A program made the translations under genes and the position numbers. Of a DNA stretch of 64,000 bases, positions 11,286 through 21,057 are shown piece after piece. The first letter of the stretch is position 1, and every line of letters starts with the position of its first letter. The stretch comes from Pseudomonas sp. TH41 (lineage in GTDB: Bacteria; Pseudomonadota; Gammaproteobacteria; Pseudomonadales; Pseudomonadaceae), in NCBI RefSeq assembly GCF_016650695.1, contig NZ_JAEKFH010000003.1, positions 1,818,001-1,882,000 of the forward strand, read 5' to 3'. A model generated the notes under the pieces. It was given only the letters and a program-made list of their open reading frames with translations. It made no database searches and had not been told where the DNA came from.

Positions 11286-11349
11286 TCGCGAGCAGGCTCG
11301 CGCCCACAGGTGCAGCGAAATCCATGTGGGAGCGAGCCTGCTCGCGAAG
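11286..11349. repeat. REP doublet, family A, inside the hut operon
   Basis: Inverted arms TCGCGAGCAGGCTCGCGCCC and TGTGGGAGCGAGCCTGCTCG lie between hutH2 and hutT. The element is transcribed as part of the operon. Confidence 0.88.
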
Positions 11350-11355
11350 AGGCCA

Positions 11356-12888
11356 TTACAGGCTAGGCAGCAATTTCGCCGTCACCAGTTCATTCAGGCA
11401 ACGCGTGGCCAACAACTCGCTCGCCGCATTGATGTCCGGGGCGAAGAAGCGATCCTTCTCATAGAAAGGCACTTCAGCCCGCAGAATGGCCCGAGCCTTT
11501 TCCAGCTTCGCCGAGGTTTTCAGACCTTCACGCAAATCCAGACCCTGGCACGCAGCCAGCCATTCCACCGCGAGAACGCCACGGGTGTTTTCCGCCATTT
11601 CCCACAGACGCTTGCCCGCTGCCGGGGCCATGGACACGTGGTCTTCCTGGTTCGCGGAGGTCGGCAGGCTGTCCACCGAATGCGGATGGGACAGCGCCTT
11701 GTTCTCGCTGGCCAGTGCCGCCGCGGTGACCTGGGCGATCATGAAACCGGAGTTCACGCCGCCATTGGCCACCAGGAACGGTGGCAGTTGCGACATGTGC
11801 TTGTCCATCATCAGCGAGATACGACGCTCGCTGAGGGAACCGATTTCAGCGATGGCCAACGCCATGTTGTCGGCCGCCATGGCCACCGGTTCGGCGTGGA
11901 AGTTACCACCGGAGATCACGTCGCCTTCAGCAGCGAACACCAGCGGGTTGTCCGAGACGGCGTTGGCTTCGATGGCGAGCACTTCGGCAGCCTGACGGAA
12001 CTGGGTCAGGCAGGCGCCCATGACTTGCGGCTGGCAGCGCAGGGAGTACGGGTCCTGAACCTTTTCGCAGTTCTGGTGCGAGTCGGACACTTCACTGCGT
12101 TCGCCCAGCAGATCGCGGTAAGCGGCAGCCGCGTCGATCTGGCCTTTCTGGCCGCGAGCAGCGTGAATGCGTGCATCGAACGGCGAGCGCGAGCCCAGCA
12201 CCGCTTCGACCGTCAGGGCGCCCAGTGCCACGGCACCGGCGAACAGGTCTTCACCTTCGAACAGACCGCGCAGCGCGTAAGCGGTGGACACCTGAGTACC
12301 GTTGAGCAGCGCCAGACCTTCTTTCGCGGCCAGCGTCAGTGGGGTCAGACCGGCGATTTTCAGCGCCTCGGTCGCTTCCATCCATTCGCCTTTGTAGCGA
12401 GCCTTGCCTTCGCCCAGCAGCACCAGCGACATGTGGGCCAATGGCGCCAAGTCACCGGAGGCACCGACCGAACCTTTCAACGGAATGTGCGGGTAAACCT
12501 CAGCGTTGATCAGCGCGATCAGTGCATCGATCACTACGCGGCGAATACCGGAGAAACCACGGCTCAGGCTGTTGACCTTGAGCACCATGACCAGCCGCAC
12601 CAGGGCATCGCTGATCGGCTCGCCGACACCGGCGGCGTGGGACAGCACCAGCGAGCGCTGGAGGTTTTCCAGGTCTTCGCTGGCAATACGCGTGGAGGCC
12701 AGCAGGCCAAAACCGGTGTTGATACCGTAGGCGGTGCGATTCTCGGCGAGGATCTGTTCCACGCAGGCAACGCTGGCTTCGATCTGGGCCGAGGCGCTGT
12801 GGTCGAGGCTGATTTTGACCGGCTGCTGATAAACATCACGCAGTTGGGCAAGGCTCAGTTGGCCGGGAATCAGGTTAAGCGCAGTCAT
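11356..12888 (-). CDS. hutH: Histidine ammonia-lyase (canonical copy)
   Basis: A 510-residue enzyme that deaminates L-histidine to urocanate. The cofactor triad Ala143-Ser144-Gly145 is present in [15 protein letters not shown], from which the MIO electrophile forms by autocatalysis. Other active-site positions are also present: Tyr54 in [10 protein letters not shown], the His of VLSHAAGVG, and NQEDHVS near the C-terminal third. AAAAGGAG precedes the ATG. It corresponds to the second hutH of the SBW25 hut locus and is the likely functional histidase here. Confidence 0.97.
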   Translation of the reverse strand: MTALNLIPGQLSLAQLRDVYQQPVKISLDHSASAQIEASVACVEQILAENRTAYGINTGFGLLASTRIASEDLENLQRSLVLSHAAGVGEPISDALVRLVMVLKVNSLSRGFSGIRRVVIDALIALINAEVYPHIPLKGSVGASGDLAPLAHMSLVLLGEGKARYKGEWMEATEALKIAGLTPLTLAAKEGLALLNGTQVSTAYALRGLFEGEDLFAGAVALGALTVEAVLGSRSPFDARIHAARGQKGQIDAAAAYRDLLGERSEVSDSHQNCEKVQDPYSLRCQPQVMGACLTQFRQAAEVLAIEANAVSDNPLVFAAEGDVISGGNFHAEPVAMAADNMALAIAEIGSLSERRISLMMDKHMSQLPPFLVANGGVNSGFMIAQVTAAALASENKALSHPHSVDSLPTSANQEDHVSMAPAAGKRLWEMAENTRGVLAVEWLAACQGLDLREGLKTSAKLEKARAILRAEVPFYEKDRFFAPDINAASELLATRCLNELVTAKLLPSL

Positions 12889-13005
12889 TTCATGCTCCTT
12901 TTGAGAGTTTGTTAGTAACTAACCAGACGCTCCGGAGATATCCGTTGTCCGTCGCTTCCCGTCTTTTGGGGGGAAGCGCCTTGGCACGCTGGTTTTTTGT
13001 CGAAA

Positions 13006-14532
13006 TCAGTTCAGGTTGGGTAACGCGTTTTTCAGCAAAATCGGGTCTTTCAGGACGCCAGCAGCGGCGGCTATATCGGGCGCCAGCCAGCGGTCCTGGT
13101 CGTAGGCCGGAACACGTTCGCGCAGCAATCGCCACGCGGTATCGGTGCCAGCGCCAAAACGTTGTTCCTTGAGGAATTCAAACGCCTGGGCCGCCAGCAG
13201 ATATTCGATAGCGAGAATTTGTGTGCAGTTTTCCAACGCGCGATGCAGTTTCAGCGCGGCGTTGGTGCCCATGCTCAGGTGATCTTCCTGCAGACCCGAG
13301 GTCACGTAGTTATCGAGCACAGCCGGTTGGGCCAATTGGCGGTTTTCTGCACACAGCGACGCCGCGACGTATTGGACGATCATCATCCCGGAGTTCACGC
13401 CCGGATTGGCCACCAAAAACGCAGGCAGACCGCTGACGTGCGGGTTGATCAACCGGTCGAGACGACGCTCGGCGATGGAGCCGATTTCGGCCATGGCAAT
13501 CGCCAGCAAATCCGCTGCCAGCGCCACTGACTGACCGTGCGGGTTGGCCTGGGACACCACTCGAAAGTTGTCCGGCGTGCCCAGCAGCATCGGGTTGTCG
13601 GTGACCGAGTTGAGTTCGGTTTCGATCTGCTTCCTGGCGTGCTCAAGCTGATCGCGAGCGGCGCCGTGAACTTGCGGGATCGAACGGATGCTCAGCGCAT
13701 CCTGGGTACGAATGCCTTTGCTGCTGGCAATCACTTCACTGCCACCGAGCAACGCGCGCAGATTGAGACCGACCTGCTGCATTCCCGGATGCGGTTTCAG
13801 CGCGATGATCTCGGCATCGAACGCGGCGATCTGGCCGCGCTGGGCTTCAAAACTCATGGCACTGATCACATCGGCCCACTGCAACAGATTCGTGGCGTCA
13901 GCGAGCGCGAGGCAGCTGAGGCCGCTCATGCACGGCGTGCCGTTGACCAGGCACAACCCGTCTTTGGCGCCGAGCTGCACTGGCTGCAAGCCTTCTTCGG
14001 CCAGGGCTTGCTGCGCGGAAACAATCTGCCCGCGATAGCTGACGTTGCCGACACCCAACAGCGTGATGCTGATGTGAGCCATGTGAGTCAGGTAACCCAC
14101 CGAACCCTGGGACGGCACTTGCGGGGTAATGCCGCGATTGAGCAGCGCCAGCAAGGCTTCGACAACCTGCCGGTGAATGCCGGATTTGCCGTGGCTATAG
14201 TTGCGGATCGCCGCGCACATGATCGCGCGGGTCTGCTCGTCCGCCAATGGCGCACCAACGCCACAGGCGTGGCTGAGCAAGGTGTTGCGCGACAGTTGGC
14301 TGAGTTGCTCGTCTTTGAGCGAGACGTTGCACAGCGCACCCAACCCGGTGTTGACGCCATAGGCGCGCTCGCCGCTGGCGACAATGCGCTGAACGATGGC
14401 ATGGGCATTTTCGATCCGCGCCCAGGTCTCGGTCGACAGCTCGAGCTGCGCGCCATGACGGGCTACCGCGACCACATCCTGCCAACGCAACGGGGCGTCG
14501 GCGATAACGATTTTTTCAGCCTGGGACATCAT
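13006..14532 (-). CDS. HutH paralogue lacking the MIO triad
   Basis: A 508-residue protein of the aromatic amino-acid lyase (HAL/PAL/TAL) family, complete and in frame. It keeps the equivalents of the histidase Tyr (Tyr58 in ERAYGVNTGLG), the His of LLSHACGVG (His88), VTDNPM and LQEDHLSM. Where canonical enzymes read [16 protein letters not shown], this protein reads GSVGYLTHMAHIS (residues 143-155): the Ala-Ser-Gly that cyclises to MIO is missing and the loop is about three residues shorter. A normal ammonia-lyase reaction is therefore unlikely. It lies upstream of canonical hutH and downstream of hutV in the same unit, corresponding in position to hutH1 of SBW25. It could be a different catalyst, a binding protein or a partner subunit. 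Confidence 0.9.
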   Translation of the reverse strand: MMSQAEKIVIADAPLRWQDVVAVARHGAQLELSTETWARIENAHAIVQRIVASGERAYGVNTGLGALCNVSLKDEQLSQLSRNTLLSHACGVGAPLADEQTRAIMCAAIRNYSHGKSGIHRQVVEALLALLNRGITPQVPSQGSVGYLTHMAHISITLLGVGNVSYRGQIVSAQQALAEEGLQPVQLGAKDGLCLVNGTPCMSGLSCLALADATNLLQWADVISAMSFEAQRGQIAAFDAEIIALKPHPGMQQVGLNLRALLGGSEVIASSKGIRTQDALSIRSIPQVHGAARDQLEHARKQIETELNSVTDNPMLLGTPDNFRVVSQANPHGQSVALAADLLAIAMAEIGSIAERRLDRLINPHVSGLPAFLVANPGVNSGMMIVQYVAASLCAENRQLAQPAVLDNYVTSGLQEDHLSMGTNAALKLHRALENCTQILAIEYLLAAQAFEFLKEQRFGAGTDTAWRLLRERVPAYDQDRWLAPDIAAAAGVLKDPILLKNALPNLN

Positions 14533-14578
14533 TGACCTCGTTCGTACGACCTGAATATTGATGTAGCTTCACTGACGT

Positions 14579-14653
14579 CTTCGCGAGCAAGCCCGCTCCC
14601 ACAGTCATGTGGACACTGAAGATCTAATGTGGGAGCGGGCTTGCTCGCGAAGA
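14579..14653. repeat. REP doublet, family A, inside the hut operon
   Basis: Inverted arms TCGCGAGCAAGCCCGCTCCC and TGTGGGAGCGGGCTTGCTCG flank a loop of about 27 bp, between hutV (3' end) and the hutH paralogue (5' end). Confidence 0.9.
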
Positions 14654-14677
14654 GGCCCGCCCGGTCACCGCAAACCT

Positions 14678-15508
14678 TTAAACCACCGCCGCCCGCCGCT
14701 GTACGAACCGGTCCACATACTCATCCGCCGGCGAATGCAGGATTTCTCGCGGCGTGCCGACCTGAATCAGTCGGCCATCCTTGAGGATCGCGATGCGGTT
14801 GCCGATGCGCACGGCCTCGTCGAGGTCGTGGGTGATGAAGACAATGGTCTTGTGCAGGGTTTTTTGCAGTTCCAGCAATTGGTCCTGCATTTCAGCGCGG
14901 ATCAGCGGGTCGAGCGCACTGAACGCTTCGTCCATCAAGATGATGTCGGTGTCTGCCGCCAAGGCACGAGCCAGGCCCACACGCTGACGCATACCGCCCG
15001 ACAGCTGATGCGGGTATTTGTTCTCGTAGCCTTTGAGGCCCACGGTGTTGATCCAGTGCAGCGCGCGCTCGGAGCACATTTGCTTGCTCTCGCCACGCAC
15101 TTTCAGGCCGTAAGCGACGTTATCTACCACGGTCTTGTGCGGCAGCAAACCGAAGCTCTGGAACACCATGCTGATCCTGTGACGACGAAATTCGCGCAGG
15201 GCTTCCATGTCGTATTGCAGGATGTCCACGCCGTCCACCAGGATCGCGCCGCTGGTGGGGTCGATCAGGCGATTGAAGTGGCGTACCAGGGTCGACTTGC
15301 CGGAACCCGACAGGCCCATGATCACGAAGATCTCGCCAGTGCCGATGCTCAATGACAGGTCATTGACGCCGACCACGCAGCCGGTTTCGGACAGCACCTG
15401 GTCTTTGGTTTTGCCCTGGCCGATCATGGCCAGCGCATCCTTGGAACGGTTGCCGAAAATTTTGAAGACGTTTTTGACTTCGATTTTGCTGATGGCTGCG
15501 TTGTTCAT
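14678..15508 (-). CDS. hutV: ABC transporter ATP-binding protein (histidine-type)
   Basis: A 276-residue ATPase of the glycine betaine/choline (ProV-like) subgroup. Walker A is GLSGSGKST (about residues 65-73); the signature LSGGMRQRVGLARAL, Walker B IILMDEAFSALD and the H-loop VFITHDLDEA follow. There is no C-terminal CBS pair as in full-length ProV. Its ATG overlaps the hutW stop by 4 bp. The order binding protein-permease-ATPase and the hut context match the HutXWV histidine transporter described in Sinorhizobium and present in the SBW25 hut locus. Confidence 0.9.
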   Translation of the reverse strand: MNNAAISKIEVKNVFKIFGNRSKDALAMIGQGKTKDQVLSETGCVVGVNDLSLSIGTGEIFVIMGLSGSGKSTLVRHFNRLIDPTSGAILVDGVDILQYDMEALREFRRHRISMVFQSFGLLPHKTVVDNVAYGLKVRGESKQMCSERALHWINTVGLKGYENKYPHQLSGGMRQRVGLARALAADTDIILMDEAFSALDPLIRAEMQDQLLELQKTLHKTIVFITHDLDEAVRIGNRIAILKDGRLIQVGTPREILHSPADEYVDRFVQRRAAVV

Positions 15509-16356
15509 TTGCTCACCTCATGCCGTGGCCGACCATACGCCTGAGTAATGCGGTCGATGACCACTGCCAGAATCACGATCGCCAGACCGGCTTCAAGGCC
15601 ACGTCCGACGTTGAGGGTCTGAATCCCCACCAACACGTCTTCGCCCAAGCCACGGGCACCGATCATCGAGGCAATCACGACCATCGACAGGGCCATCATG
15701 GTGGTCTGGTTGATCCCGGCCATGATGCTCGGCAGGGCCAGCGGCAGTTGTACGCCAAACAGTTGCTGCCACCGGTTGGCACCAAAGGCGTTGATCGCTT
15801 CCATCACTTCACCGTCAACCTGGCGGATGCCCAGATCGGTCAGGCGGATCAGCGGTGGCGCAGCGTAAATCACGGTGGCGAAAATCGCCGGCACCTTGCC
15901 CAGGCCGAACAGCATCAGTACCGGGATCAGGTACACGAAACTTGGCATGGTCTGCATGATGTCCAGCATCGGCATCAGCACCGAACGCAGACGATTGCTG
16001 CGCGCCGAAAGAATGCCCAGCGGAATGCCGATCAGCACCGAAATGACGGTTGCCACCATCATCAGCGCGAGGGTCTGCATCAACTTGTCCCACAGGCCGA
16101 CCGCGCCCACCAGGAACAGCAAGCCGACGATCACGGCGGTGGTCACGACTTTGCGGGTCGCGTGCCAGGCAACGCCCGCCACGATGGCCAGCATCAGCCA
16201 CCAAGGGGCCGCACGCAGCAGGCCTTCAAGATTGACGATGGCCCACAACAGGGTATCGGAGATGTGCCGGAACACGTCGCCATAGTTGGTGACCAGCGAA
16301 TCGACCCAACTGTTAACCCAGTCGGCGATGGAAAATGTAAAGCTTTCGGGAAACAT
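15505..16356 (-). CDS. hutW: ABC transporter permease (histidine-type)
   Basis: A 283-residue inner-membrane permease of the ProW/OpuAB type. An N-terminal cytoplasmic or periplasmic helix region is followed by several membrane segments and the cytoplasmic coupling motif with FGANRWQQLFGVQLPLALPS. The 3' end overlaps hutV by 4 bp, and hutX ends about 70 bp upstream, so the three form one transport cassette within the hut unit. Confidence 0.9.
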   Translation of the reverse strand: MFPESFTFSIADWVNSWVDSLVTNYGDVFRHISDTLLWAIVNLEGLLRAAPWWLMLAIVAGVAWHATRKVVTTAVIVGLLFLVGAVGLWDKLMQTLALMMVATVISVLIGIPLGILSARSNRLRSVLMPMLDIMQTMPSFVYLIPVLMLFGLGKVPAIFATVIYAAPPLIRLTDLGIRQVDGEVMEAINAFGANRWQQLFGVQLPLALPSIMAGINQTTMMALSMVVIASMIGARGLGEDVLVGIQTLNVGRGLEAGLAIVILAVVIDRITQAYGRPRHEVSK

Positions 16357-16426
16357 AAGAGACTCTCAATCAAGGGGTTGCGATCAAGCATCCGACTGCC
16401 GCTACCGGCAGTCGGAGAGGCTCAAC

Positions 16427-17395
16427 CTACAAGGCCGCGTCGATTTTCTTGGCTGCGTCGTCGCTCACCCATGCGTGCCAGACTTCAGGATGTTCCTTCA
16501 AGAAGATCTTGGCCAGTTTTGGCGACTCGATCCGCTCTTTGGTCATGCGCCCAAGGTTCTGGTTCAGCAGGTCGATTGGCAGGTTGACCTTTTCCAGCAC
16601 GGCCACCAGTTCCGGGGCTTCGTCGTGGAAGGTCTTGGACAGGCCGACCTTGATGTTCACGGTCTTGTCCACGCCTGGTTTCTCTTCGAGTTTGACCAGG
16701 TCAACCTGGCCCATCAGCGGCGTTGGCGACCAGTAGTAGAACAGGATCGGCTCGCCACGCTTGTAGCTCGACAGCACGGCCGCATCCAGCGCCGGGCCGG
16801 TGCCTGGGCGGAAGTTGGTGTAGGTGCTTTCCAGGCCGTAGCTTTTCAGCATTTCGCTGTTGTCCAACTCACAGGTCCAGCCGGCCGGGCAGTTGTAGAA
16901 ACGGCCCTTGGAAGGCTCTTCCTGATCCTTGAACACGGCTGAGTATTTGGCCAGATCAGCAATGTTTTTCAGGTCCGGTGCCTTGGCTTCCAGCTTACGC
17001 TTGGCGTCGCCTTCGATCACGTAACGCGGCACGTACCAGCCTTCAACGGCGCCTACGACAGGCGCGCCGACGCCGACGACCTTGCCAGCCTTCTCGGCCT
17101 TGTTCCAGACCTCGCTGCGGCCGACCCACTCTTCGGCAAACACTTGAATGTCGTTGCTGCTCAGGGCGTTTTCCATGGTGATGGAGTTGCCCGGCAGGCT
17201 GTCGGTCTTGCAGTCGTAGCCTTTCTCCAACACGACTTGCAGCACGTCGGTCAGGAGCATGGCACTTTCCCAGTTCAGGCCGGCAAATTTCACCGGTTTA
17301 CCCGACTCGCACCAACCGGCCGCCTGGGTGGCGCCGGCACTGGCCAGCAGGCCCATGGAAAGCAATGTGGTCAGCAGGGTCTTATTCGATTTCAT
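16427..17395 (-). CDS. hutX: ABC transporter substrate-binding protein (histidine-type)
   Basis: A 322-residue periplasmic protein with a signal peptide (MKSNKTLLTTLLSMGLLASA, cleavage after TQA). The mature part starts with GWCESGKPVKFAGLNWESAM and belongs to the OpuAC/ProX-like glycine betaine family rather than to the usual polar amino-acid binders. Two cysteines (WTCELD and the early WCES) lie in the mature chain. With hutW and hutV it should import histidine; quaternary-amine uptake cannot be excluded from sequence alone. Confidence 0.88.
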   Translation of the reverse strand: MKSNKTLLTTLLSMGLLASAGATQAAGWCESGKPVKFAGLNWESAMLLTDVLQVVLEKGYDCKTDSLPGNSITMENALSSNDIQVFAEEWVGRSEVWNKAEKAGKVVGVGAPVVGAVEGWYVPRYVIEGDAKRKLEAKAPDLKNIADLAKYSAVFKDQEEPSKGRFYNCPAGWTCELDNSEMLKSYGLESTYTNFRPGTGPALDAAVLSSYKRGEPILFYYWSPTPLMGQVDLVKLEEKPGVDKTVNIKVGLSKTFHDEAPELVAVLEKVNLPIDLLNQNLGRMTKERIESPKLAKIFLKEHPEVWHAWVSDDAAKKIDAAL

Positions 17396-17470
17396 TGTGT
17401 GACGCTCCTAATCATGAATTAGCTTACGGCAGTCAAGAGGCATCCAGCCCTGTCCACATTCAGTCAAGGT

Positions 17471-18940
17471 CTAGATCGCAGCAGCACGACCCGCCTTGCT
17501 CAGCTTTTGTTCGGTGACCACGTCCTGCTCGACCGGCAGGATCAAACGGTCGGGTACTGGGCTATGCCACTTCTTGGCGGCGAAGTAATACATCGCTGCG
17601 GGCACCACCAGGCCGATAATCCACGAGATGTCGGTATCACCGAGGCTCGCCACCAGTGGGCCGGTGTAGAAGTGGGTAGAAATGAACGGCATTTGAATCA
17701 ACACACCAAACACGTAAATCGAGATGCCCATGACGTTCCAGCGACCATAGCGACCGTTGGGGTTGGACAGTGCCGGAATGTCATAACGCTCTTTGGTGAT
17801 GCAGTAGAAGTCCACCAGGTTGATCGCGCTCCACGGCGTGAAGAACGCCAGCAGGAACAGGATGAACGCGGAGAATTCCTTGAGGAACGAGTCCTTGCCC
17901 AGCAACGCCAGAGCAGTGGCCAACGACACCATGATGAAGATGTAGAGCAGGCGTACCGCACTCGGAATGTGCCGGCTGCCACGGAAGCCGCTGATGATCG
18001 TCGCGATCGACATGAAACTGCCGTAGGCATTGAGCGTGGTCACCGTGACCTTGCCGAACGCCACCGCGAAGTACAGCAGCGCGGCAACGATGCCGGTGCC
18101 ACCGAGGCTGACAATGAACGACACTTCGTGATGGGCAAACTGCGAACCGGCCAGGGCGGCGGCAAACACACCGAACACCATGGACGCCTGCGCCCCGAGC
18201 ACCGAACCCAGGCCCACGGCCCAGAAGGTTTTCACGGCCGAGGTGCTGCGCGACAGGTAACGCGAGTAGTCCGCCACGTAAGGGCCGAACGCAATCTGCC
18301 AGGAGGCCGACAGCGATACCGCCAACAGGAAACTCGCCAGGGAGAAATGCTTGTTACCGAGCAACGCCATGATGTCGTTGCCGGCCAACAGTTTGTAGAA
18401 CAGGTAAACGAAGGCGATCACGCCCAGCACGCTGGCGATCCGGCCGATGCCGTGAATCACCCGGTAGCCGAAGATGGTGAAGACCATGATCGAACCGGCA
18501 AACAGCACGATGCCGACCCAGTCTTCAACGTGGAGTAACTGCGCCACCGCTTGCCCCGCCAGCAGCGAACCGCTGGCCGAGAAGCCGATGTACATCAGGC
18601 ACACCAACACCAGCGGAATCACCGCCCCATACACGCCAAACTGCACGCGGCTGGAGATCATCTGTGGCAAGCCCAGCTGCGGGCCCTGGGCTGCGTGCAA
18701 CGCCATGACGCCACCGCCGAGCAGTTGCCCGATCAGCAAACCGATCAATGACCAAAACACATCCCCACCGAGCACCACTGCAAGCGCACCGGTCACAATC
18801 GCGGTGATTTGCAGGTTGGCACCCAGCCACAGGGTGAACTGGCTTAATAGACGACCGTGTCTTTCCGCATCCGGGATGTAGTCGATCGAGCGTTTCTCGA
18901 TCAACGGTTTACTGCCTGCACGTTCGCTGCTAACAGCCAT
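17471..18940 (-). CDS. NCS1-family transporter, probable urocanate transporter
   Basis: A 489-residue membrane protein of the nucleobase-cation-symport-1 (CodB-like) family with about 12 hydrophobic segments. It begins with a soluble N-terminus containing RSIDYIPDAERHG and then TLWLGANLQITAIVTGA, typical of the family. Annotation pipelines would call it cytosine or purine permease, but its place directly after hutU suggests an imidazole-type substrate. In SBW25 the equivalent gene is, as I recall, called hutTu and assigned to urocanate uptake. Confidence 0.8.
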   Translation of the reverse strand: MAVSSERAGSKPLIEKRSIDYIPDAERHGRLLSQFTLWLGANLQITAIVTGALAVVLGGDVFWSLIGLLIGQLLGGGVMALHAAQGPQLGLPQMISSRVQFGVYGAVIPLVLVCLMYIGFSASGSLLAGQAVAQLLHVEDWVGIVLFAGSIMVFTIFGYRVIHGIGRIASVLGVIAFVYLFYKLLAGNDIMALLGNKHFSLASFLLAVSLSASWQIAFGPYVADYSRYLSRSTSAVKTFWAVGLGSVLGAQASMVFGVFAAALAGSQFAHHEVSFIVSLGGTGIVAALLYFAVAFGKVTVTTLNAYGSFMSIATIISGFRGSRHIPSAVRLLYIFIMVSLATALALLGKDSFLKEFSAFILFLLAFFTPWSAINLVDFYCITKERYDIPALSNPNGRYGRWNVMGISIYVFGVLIQMPFISTHFYTGPLVASLGDTDISWIIGLVVPAAMYYFAAKKWHSPVPDRLILPVEQDVVTEQKLSKAGRAAAI

Positions 18941-19004
18941 GATTCAACCTCTGTGGATTGTTGGTCGGTGTTGGTTTGATCTCTGTAGGAGATGCGTAGG
19001 AGCT

Positions 19005-19090
19005 GTGTAGGAGCTGTCGAGTGAAACGAGGCTGCGATCTTTTATGAAGATCAAGATCAAAAGATCGCAGCCTGCGGCAGCTCCTACAGG
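19005..19090. repeat. REP doublet, family B (outward type), inside the hut operon
   Basis: A degenerate left arm (TGTAGGAGCTGTCGAGTGAA...GGCTGCGATCTTTT) and a good right arm (AAAGATCGCAGCCTGCGGCA...CTCCTACA) lie between hutU and the NCS1 transporter gene. Two further partial TGTAGGAG/CGTAGGAG copies lie just before, at about 18983-19004. Confidence 0.85.
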
Positions 19091-19098
19091 GTTCTTCG

Positions 19099-20781
19099 TT
19101 ATTTGCCGGTGATCATCGGCAGGTTCAGGCCCTGCTCGTTGGCGCAATCGATCGCGATCTGGTAACCCGCATCGGCGTGACGCATGACACCGGTAGCCGG
19201 GTCGTTGTGCAGTACGCGAGCGATACGCTCGGCCGCTTCGTCAGTACCGTCGCAGACAATCACCATGCCCGAATGCTGGGAGAAGCCCATGCCGACGCCG
19301 CCGCCGTGGTGCAGGGAAACCCAGGTCGCGCCGCTCGCGGTGTTGAGCAAAGCGTTGAGCAGTGGCCAGTCGGACACAGCATCGGAACCGTCTTGCATCG
19401 ACTCGGTTTCGCGGTTCGGGCTGGCCACGGAACCGGAGTCCAGGTGGTCACGACCGATCACGATGGGCGCGGACAGCTCACCGCTGCGCACCATTTCGTT
19501 GAACGCCAGACCCAGCTTGGCGCGCAGACCCAGGCCAACCCAGCAGATACGGGCCGGCAGACCCTGGAAGCTGATGCGCTCGCGCGCCATGTCCAGCCAG
19601 TTGTGCAGGTGGGCGTCGTCCGGGATCAGTTCTTTGACCTTGGCGTCGGTTTTGTAGATGTCTTCAGCGTTGCCCGACAGTGCAGCCCAACGGAACGGGC
19701 CGATGCCACGGCAGAACAGTGGACGGATGTAAGCCGGTACGAAGCCTGGGAAGTCGAATGCGTTTTCCACGCCTTCTTCCTGGGCCATCTGACGGATGTT
19801 GTTACCGTAGTCGAACGTCGGAATGCCCATTTTCTGGAAATCGAGCATCGCTTTAACGTGCACGGCCATCGATTGCTTGGCGGCTTTCACCACGGCAGCA
19901 GGCTCGGTCTTGGCGCGAGCGCGGTACTCTTCCCAGGTCCAGCCAGCCGGCAGGTAACCGTTCAGCGGGTCGTGGGCGCTGGTCTGGTCGGTGACCATGT
20001 CCGGGCGCACGCCGCGCTTGACCAGTTCCGGCAGAATTTCAGCCGCGTTACCCAGCAGAGCGATGGAAATCGCTTTGCCTTCCTTGGTGTATTTGGCGAT
20101 ACGGGCCAGCGCGTCGTCGAGGTCGGTGGCTTGCTCATCGACATAACGGCTGTTCAGGCGGAAATCGATGCTGACCTGCTGGCATTCGATGTTCAGCGAG
20201 CACGCGCCGGCCAGGGTCGCGGCCAGAGGCTGAGCGCCGCCCATGCCACCCAGACCTGCGGTCAGGACCCAACGACCGGTCAGGTCATCGTTGTAGTGCT
20301 GGCGACCGGCTTCGACGAACGTTTCGTAGGTGCCCTGGACGATGCCCTGGCTGCCGATGTAGATCCAGCTGCCGGCAGTCATCTGGCCGTACATGGCCAG
20401 GCCTTTGGCGTCCAGTTCGTTGAAGTGTTCCCAGCTCGCCCAGTGCGGTACCAGGTTGGAGTTGGCGATCAGAACGCGTGGTGCGTTGCTGTGGGTCTTG
20501 AACACGCCGACCGGCTTGCCGGATTGCACCAGCAGGGTCTCGTCGTCGTTCAGGTTGGCCAGGCTTTCGACGATCTTGTCGTAGCATTCCCAGTTACGTG
20601 CCGCACGACCGATACCACCGTAAACCACCAGTTCTTTAGGGTTCTCGGCGACTTCCGGGTCGAGGTTGTTCATCAACATGCGCAGCGGCGCTTCAGTCAG
20701 CCAGCTCTTGGCGGTCAGCTTGTTACCGCGGGCAGCGCGGATTTCAACGTCACGAAACTTAGTAGGTTTAATGTCAGTCAC
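19099..20781 (-). CDS. hutU: Urocanate hydratase
   Basis: A 560-residue cytosolic enzyme that hydrates urocanate to imidazolone propionate with tightly bound NAD+. The family hallmarks are present: [15 protein letters not shown] near the N-terminus, [19 protein letters not shown] for NAD+ binding, and the active-site region with [15 protein letters not shown]. The start is GTG at 20781, with GAGGAG about 10 bp upstream. It is the first gene of the long leftward hut unit, downstream of a sigma-54 type promoter. Confidence 0.97.
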   Translation of the reverse strand: MTDIKPTKFRDVEIRAARGNKLTAKSWLTEAPLRMLMNNLDPEVAENPKELVVYGGIGRAARNWECYDKIVESLANLNDDETLLVQSGKPVGVFKTHSNAPRVLIANSNLVPHWASWEHFNELDAKGLAMYGQMTAGSWIYIGSQGIVQGTYETFVEAGRQHYNDDLTGRWVLTAGLGGMGGAQPLAATLAGACSLNIECQQVSIDFRLNSRYVDEQATDLDDALARIAKYTKEGKAISIALLGNAAEILPELVKRGVRPDMVTDQTSAHDPLNGYLPAGWTWEEYRARAKTEPAAVVKAAKQSMAVHVKAMLDFQKMGIPTFDYGNNIRQMAQEEGVENAFDFPGFVPAYIRPLFCRGIGPFRWAALSGNAEDIYKTDAKVKELIPDDAHLHNWLDMARERISFQGLPARICWVGLGLRAKLGLAFNEMVRSGELSAPIVIGRDHLDSGSVASPNRETESMQDGSDAVSDWPLLNALLNTASGATWVSLHHGGGVGMGFSQHSGMVIVCDGTDEAAERIARVLHNDPATGVMRHADAGYQIAIDCANEQGLNLPMITGK

Positions 20782-20911
20782 GAAAAAGACTCCTCAGCAA
20801 TCAATCCAAACCAGCCCAGGCAGTGGGCGAGCGAGCCAGCGAGCAAATGTGCACGCCGGCGAATCAGTGGACGATGGTCGAGTCTTCGTGACTCATACAC
20901 ATACGTCTTTA

Positions 20912-20925
20912 CTTGTACATACAAG
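20912..20925. promoter_or_regulatory. HutC-type operator before hutU
   Basis: CTTGTACATACAAG is a perfect 6-bp inverted repeat with a 2-bp spacer and contains the TGTA-N2-TACA core of GntR/HutC operators. It covers the start site predicted from the neighbouring -24/-12 element (about 20919), so bound HutC would block transcription. Confidence 0.75.
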
Positions 20926-20928
20926 CAT

Positions 20929-20945
20929 ATGCAATCGAGCGGCCA
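20929..20945 (-). promoter_or_regulatory. Sigma-54 (-24/-12) promoter of hutU
   Basis: The - strand reads TGGCCGCTCGATTGCAT. The GG and GC dinucleotides are separated by exactly 10 bp, with a good -12 block (TTGCAT) and a partial -24 block (TGGC matches, the next three bases do not). Control of hutU by sigma-54 activators is known in P. fluorescens SBW25. Confidence 0.7.
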
Positions 20946-21057
20946 ACTTGTTGGTGGAGTGTTCAAGAAGAGTTTTGGGAGGGCTGAAAAGCCCATGAAA
21001 CAAGGGTTCTAGCCTGGATGAAATTTTTCGGAGGGGATTTTCACAGGACGTGAGCGC

